Below, one piece after another: positions 59,401-64,000 of a DNA stretch of 64,000 nt (positions are counted from its first letter, which is position 1; every line of letters begins with the position of its first letter). The notes under the pieces are model-generated. The model ran no database searches. It saw only the letters and a list, made by a program, of their open reading frames with translations, and was not told where the DNA came from. The DNA is from Bromus sterilis (Eukaryota > Streptophyta > Magnoliopsida > Poales > Poaceae): contig OX465599.1 in NCBI GenBank assembly GCA_950022295.1, positions 290,367,501-290,431,500 on the forward strand, in the 5' to 3' direction. The translations under genes and the position numbers were made by a program.

Positions 59401-60289
59401 TCGTCGACGACGTCGACGGCGGCCGGCGGCGAACTGGAGAAGGGGTCGACGTCCACGGGGCTTCTACTCTCGATTCCGCGCAGTTGAAGACGAGGACGAC
59501 GGTGCTGAAGCGGAAGGACACGACGGCGCAGCGTGGGATGCCCGGTGGTCACGGTGGCGCACGGCCGTGCTCCTGCTAGGGCTTCGGTCGTCGCGAGAAC
59601 GTCGAGGAGGAGAGGGGGAGGAGGTCCAGAGAGAGGGGGAATGGACGCGGTGGCCTTCTGGGCGTCTCCAGGCGCCACGGGAAGAGAGGGGGAAGCAGGC
59701 AGCTGCCTGGCACGCCCACGGCGGTCGCCGGCGTGCTACCTGCCTGCCTGTCCTGGGGAGGAAGACGCATGTGCCCTCCCCAGGTGGGCTGGGCTGGAAG
59801 GCTGGGGGGGCTTCAGTTGGGCCACTTCCTCTTTTCTACTTTTCTTTGCTTTGTTTCTGTTTTTAACTTTTCTGTAATTGGTTTTGCCCCAAAATAAATA
59901 GCAGAGCAATTTATTAAAATGCCCAATTAATTTTATAAATCCTAGGTGACCAGTAGCAAGTCACATAAAAAATTTGGACATTTTTGAAATTCAAATAATT
60001 TGAATTTCAATTCAAATAGGGGTAAACTTTAATTTCCAGAGCACCTTTTGAATATTAGAAAATTCCATGAGTATGGGAAAATACCCAAACCACTTTTAAA
60101 ATGATCAGCATCATTTATAGGAATTTTCCAAATGTTCAAAAGATTTTTGGAAAAAAAAAAATTATCTGGCCATTTGAATTAATTTCTCAGGGCTTTCTGC
60201 TTCCCCTTTTTTGAATTTCATTTGAATTTTTTTGCATGATGCAAAGGGTCAAACAAGCCCTAGCACTTACCCTAGTTGGGGTTCTGACA
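56498..60289 (-). mobile_element. Element C: 5' LTR
   Basis: The plus strand reads TGTTGGGACC ... GGTTCTGACA. It is longer than the 3' LTR by five bases because of homopolymer differences (for example the G run near 59012-59024). The leader frames at 59107-59877 duplicate those in the other LTR and are not genes. Confidence 0.95.
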
Positions 60290-62159
60290 GGAGGTAGTTC
60301 ATGTTGGTAGGCAACTTCTCCACGTTTAGCGAGAATGCGGAAAGGTCCAATGTAACGTGGGGCCAACTTGCCTTTGATACCGAATCGTTGGGTTCCCTTC
60401 AGAGGAGTAACCCGAAGCTAAGCCTTCTCATCAATATTGTAGCTCTCCTCTCTATGATGACGATCATAGTAGCTCTTTTGATGAGACTGAGCGGATTTCA
60501 AACGATCACGAACAATGCGAACTTGCTCTTCTGCTTCCTTGATCATATCCGGTCCAAAGAGTTGTCTTTCACGGTTTCTGACCAGTTTAGGGGTGTTCGA
60601 CATCGTCGTCCATATAGGAGTTCAAAAGGAGTCATGTTCAGACTAGATTGGAAACTGTTGTTATAAGAAAATTCGGCAAATGGAAGAGACTTCTCCCAAT
60701 TCTTTCCGAAAGATATAACACAAGCTCTGAGCATGTCTTCCAAGATTTGATTAACCCTTTCAACTTGACCGTTAGACTGAGGATGGAAAGCTGTACTAAA
60801 GGATAGATGAGTTCCCATAGCATTTTGAAAGCTTCCCCAGAAACTAGAGGTCAAAAGGCTACCACGATCAGAATTGATTACCAAAGGAACACCGTGAAGA
60901 GACACAATTCTAGAGACGTACAAGTCCTCTAACTGGCTAGCAGTTATAGACTCGCGACCTGGAAGGAAGTGAGCAACTTTGGAAAGACGATCAATGACAA
61001 CGAAGATGGCATCATTTCCTTTTTGGGGTTTTGGAAAGCCGGTGATGAAGTCCATACCGACTTTGTCCCATTTCCACTCTGGAATAGGCAAAGGTTGAAG
61101 TGTGCCAGCAGGTCTTTGGTATTCTGCCTTAATGCGACGACAAACATCACATTCAGCAACAAATCGAGCAATGTATCTCTTCATCCTGGTCCACCAAAAT
61201 CTCTGGCGTAGATCTCGATACATTTTTGTGCTACCGGGATGAATCGAGAGGGGTGTGTCATGGGCTTCTTTGAGGATGAGTTGCCTTATATCCCTGTTCT
61301 GAGGTACTACCAAACGATTTTCAAAGAATACCGTTCCTTTACTATCTCTAGAGAAACATTTAGCAACTTCGCTAGCAATGTTCTCCTTGATCCGACGTAC
61401 ACCTCGTGCACGCCCTTGGGCAACTATGATTTGATCCTCAAGGGTTGATTTCTCCACGAAGTTGAAAAGAGATCCACGAGGAACAATATCGAGATTGAGC
61501 TTTCGAAATTCCTCATGAAGAAGTGGTTGATACTGCTGTAACATGAGGTTGTTACATACGACTTACGACTTAGTGCATCAGCCATGACGTTGGCCTTGCC
61601 TGGGGTGTAAGAAATTCCTAAGTCATAATCTTTTATCAACTCTATCCAGCGTCTTTGCCTGAGATTAAGATCTGGATGGGTGAAAATATATTTGAGGCTT
61701 TGTGGTCGGAATAAATCTCACAATGATTACCAACGAGGTAATGTCGCCAAGTCTTCAGGGCATGAACTACGGCAGCGAGTTCAAGATCATGGGTAGGGTA
61801 GTTCTCTTCATGTGGACGCAACTGGCGTGAAGCATAAGCTACCACATGTCTATCTTGCATAAATATGCATCCTAACCCTTGCCGTGAAGCATCACAATAG
61901 ATCTCGAAATCCCTTTTGGTGTCTGGAGGTGCAAGTACGGGTGCAGAAGTCAATCTTCTTTTTAGCTCTTGAAAGCTTTCCTCGCACTTGGGAGTCCATT
62001 GGAATTTCTTATCTTTCTTGAGGAGTTCAGTAAGAGGCTTTGCAACTTTAGAAAAGTTCTCTATGAAGCGACGACAATAACTTGCTAAGCCGAGAAAACT
62101 CCTAACTTGCTTAACCGGTTCAGGTGGAGTCCAGTCAAGGACGGCCTGAACTCTCTCGG
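60290..62159 (-). pseudogene. Element A: integrase and RNase H part of pol, frameshifted
   Basis: The minus strand encodes RNase H from about 62158 (ERVQAVLDWTPPEPVKQV, DASRQGLGCIF) through the integrase zinc finger (HPGSTKMY, CDVCRR), D (GMDFITGF), D (NSDRGSLL) and E (NGQVERVNQ). Against C there are one-base losses near 61701 (RNase H), 61556 and 60570, giving three frameshifts. Element D cuts it at 62160. The remaining RT, protease, gag and 5' LTR are beyond the window. Confidence 0.9.
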
Positions 62160-64000
62160 TGTTAGAACCCTCTGTTAGGTAATGTGCTAGGATCAAGTAA
62201 CCTTGCATCATGTCAAATTTTCAAAGGAAATCAACTTCAAAATCTGAATGGGAGAAGGAACACCCCCCAGATGAATTAATTCAAAAGGTTATATAAAAAT
62301 CTTCTCCAAAAATTCATGTTAGAATTTTGAAAAGTCTTATAAATGAGTGTGATCACATAACAAGTGATGTGGGACCCATCCCATGCTCATAGATTTTTCA
62401 AATATTCAAACAGTGCCTTGGAATTAAAGAAATACCCCTATTTGATTTAAGATTCAAATTATTTGGATTTTAAAAATGTTGAAAGTTTATAAGTGGCTAG
62501 TCTATATATTTATGAGGCCATATAAAAGTTTTCAGCATTTAATAAAATGTTTAGCTATTTTATTTCGCTAAACAGAACAAATGTCAGAAGAGAAAACAGA
62601 AAGAAAAAGAAAACAGGAAAGTGGCCGCTTACCTGGGCCACCCCGGCCCAACTCACCTCTCCCGCAGCCCAGCCCGCGAAACCCCTTGTCGTCTTCCACC
62701 CCGCGCTGCCAACCAGCTCGGTGGCGAGGCGCCGACGCCGTGGACGCCACCACGACGCCTTCGAGCGTCCAGGCCTCCCCAAGCCTTATCTCTTCGTCCA
62801 GACGCATCTTGGAGCCGCCATGCTTCATTCCCCCCCCCCTCCAGGAACACCTTCTCTTCCTCTCTCGCCCGATTCATCGCCGCCCGAGGAACACGCCGGA
62901 GCGCCGTCGAGCACACGCGTGGCCATTGACGCCTAGAAGCCCCAAGACTGTGTCGAAGCGCTTCGTCGTCGTCGTCTTCACCGACTTGCAGAAGGAATCG
63001 AGCTCGGAGCCCTCGTAGACGCCGGATTCTTCCTCGAGTTCCCGCCGGCCGCCGTGAAGAACTTCGTCAATTCCGCCGCCGTTGAACCACCCCAGCCCTC
63101 GCCACCACCTCTACTGAGTTCCTGGTGAGCTCGGGTTCGAAACCCCTCTCTTCTCCCCCTGGATTACTCACTCTAGCTAGATCTGCCATGGTAGCCGAAG
63201 CTCCTCGCCGCCGGGATCAATGGAGACGTCCAACCGTTACGCCATCGAGCTCAACATGTTGTCCAACGTGTTCCCCGTACTCCTCCTCATCGAACCAGCC
63301 TAGCCTCGCCTCAAGTCGTGCCCTGGAGCCAAATCTCGATCTTGGCCGTAGCTAGGTCGCTGCAAAAGTTGACGCCGGCGAGCGTACCGTGCACCCCAGC
63401 TCTTGGAATCGGTTCAGTTCAACGCGCACGGAAGAGGGCTTCAATCTGGTGGTCTTCGCGCTCCAAATAATGGCCGGAATCGTGTTCCCGTGCTGCGCCG
63501 CCGCGACTCCAGTCGCCGGCGTTTAGCCGCCGGCGAGTTAGCCAACCCCCCCCCCCTTTTAATTACTCGGCTAATGACCCACTGGGTCACTGACCAGTGG
63601 GCCCAGTGGATTAATTAAGCCACTAGATTATTTTAACCCACGGGTTAATTAACCCAGTCACTGACACCCTGGACCCACATGTCAGCCGACGCAATAAATC
63701 ATTTTATGAATTTCCAGAAAATCAAAATGAATTAAAAGAATTCCAGAAAATCCAGAAAATACCCCAAACTTTGGAAATTCATAGAAAATTCATATTAACT
63801 CCAAATTGGACAAATAATGTATGAAAAATGATCAGGAGAAAATTATCTTTCCAAATATGCAACTTTCAACTCTGTTTCAGTTGAATTTAAAATGTGATCA
63901 GTAGCATTTGCTATTTTATTTAAATGGAATTAAATCAAATTCAAATCAAATATTTTTGCAACTTGAACCATGGAAACATGCTACATTTCAATCACACATC
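62160..64000 (+). mobile_element. Element D: start of another Tekay-type LTR, plus strand, truncated by the window
   Basis: It begins TGTTAGAACCC inside the A pol, where C has uninterrupted coding sequence (near 53782). Its start matches the family LTR start (TGTCAGAACCCC, then GTGCTAG and GCATCATG). The preceding CTCGG (62155-62159) is the candidate target duplication. A GC-rich leader is at about 62620-63540, with no genes despite several open frames. A shortened version of the family palindrome is at 63574-63590. Confidence 0.85.

Larger units (their letters stand above)
47805..60289 (-). mobile_element. Element C: complete Tekay-type chromovirus (12,485 bp), same family as A
   Basis: 3' LTR 47805-51591 (3,787 bp), internal 51592-56497, 5' LTR 56498-60289 (3,792 bp). 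Target duplication GGAGG is at 47800-47804 and 60290-60294. Minus-strand order: primer-binding site, gag, protease, RT, RNase H, integrase, chromodomain, polypurine tract. The LTRs differ at roughly 48 sites by eye (1.3%) plus small indels in C-, G- and A-runs. A gag stop and a frameshift before protease make this copy defective. It lies inside a member of its own family in the same orientation. Confidence 0.95.
8689..64000 (-). mobile_element. Element E: BARE/Angela-like copia retrotransposon, runs off the window
   Basis: The parts are: 3' LTR 8689-10361, RT-RNase H 10393-11831, then F (11832-26014), then integrase and gag 26015-28338, leader 28339-29068, then A and everything nested in it. 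The 5' LTR must lie right of position 64000. The LTR start (TATTGGATATGTGCCCTAGAGG on the minus strand, first bases decayed from TG), the LTR length near 1.67 kb and the gag sequence all resemble the BARE/WIS/Angela group. Multiple stops and a frameshift make it non-autonomous. Confidence 0.8.

Overview
This window is intergenic DNA from a large grass genome, most likely wheat, barley or a close Triticeae relative. It is built entirely from LTR retrotransposons nested inside one another. I see no host protein-coding gene, tRNA, rRNA or CRISPR array. The assignment rests on an Angela/BARE-like copia element, SIRE-like copia elements, Tat-, Tekay- and Athila-type gypsy elements, LTRs of 1-4 kb, plant primer-binding sites and grass-type GC-rich LTR leaders.

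Layout, using letters of my own. G (1-3188) is the end of a Tekay-type LTR on the plus strand. 3189-3619 is unassigned. J (about 3620-4124) is a copia LTR fragment. I (4125-5034) is an Athila-type LTR fragment on plus. H (5035-8688) is an Athila-type element on minus: 3' LTR, two polypurine tracts, decayed third ORF. E is a BARE/Angela-like copia element on minus, present as 8689-11831 and 26015-29068, with its 5' LTR beyond the window. F (11832-26014, 14.2 kb) is a complete SIRE-like copia element on plus, lying inside E. A is a Tekay-type chromovirus on minus that sits in the E leader; its pieces are 29069-33262, 47750-47804 and 60290-62159, and it runs off the window. B (33263-47749, 14.5 kb) is a complete Tat-type gypsy element on plus, inside A, with target duplication AACGC. 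C (47805-60289, 12.5 kb) is a complete Tekay-type element of A's own family, on minus, inside A, with target duplication GGAGG. D (62160 to the window end) is a further LTR of the same family on plus, also inside A. The deepest nest reads J > I > H > E > A > B/C/D.

Two elements carry more than gag-pol. B has, antisense to its transcript, a six-exon gene (46060 down to 41699). Its five GT-AG introns keep phase throughout, and it has a TATA-like box and a CT-rich leader. One CG-dinucleotide gain and one stop codon disable it. F has a third ORF of about 4 kb (20157-24200) preceded by a TATA box, a GC/CT-rich leader and a 417-bp intron in the leader, so it is laid out like a free-standing gene. 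LTR divergence counted by eye is about 0.9% for F, 1.2% for B and 1.3% for C, so all three are recent. All carry lesions, and most in-frame stops are explainable as C-to-T changes at CAG, CAA or CGA codons.
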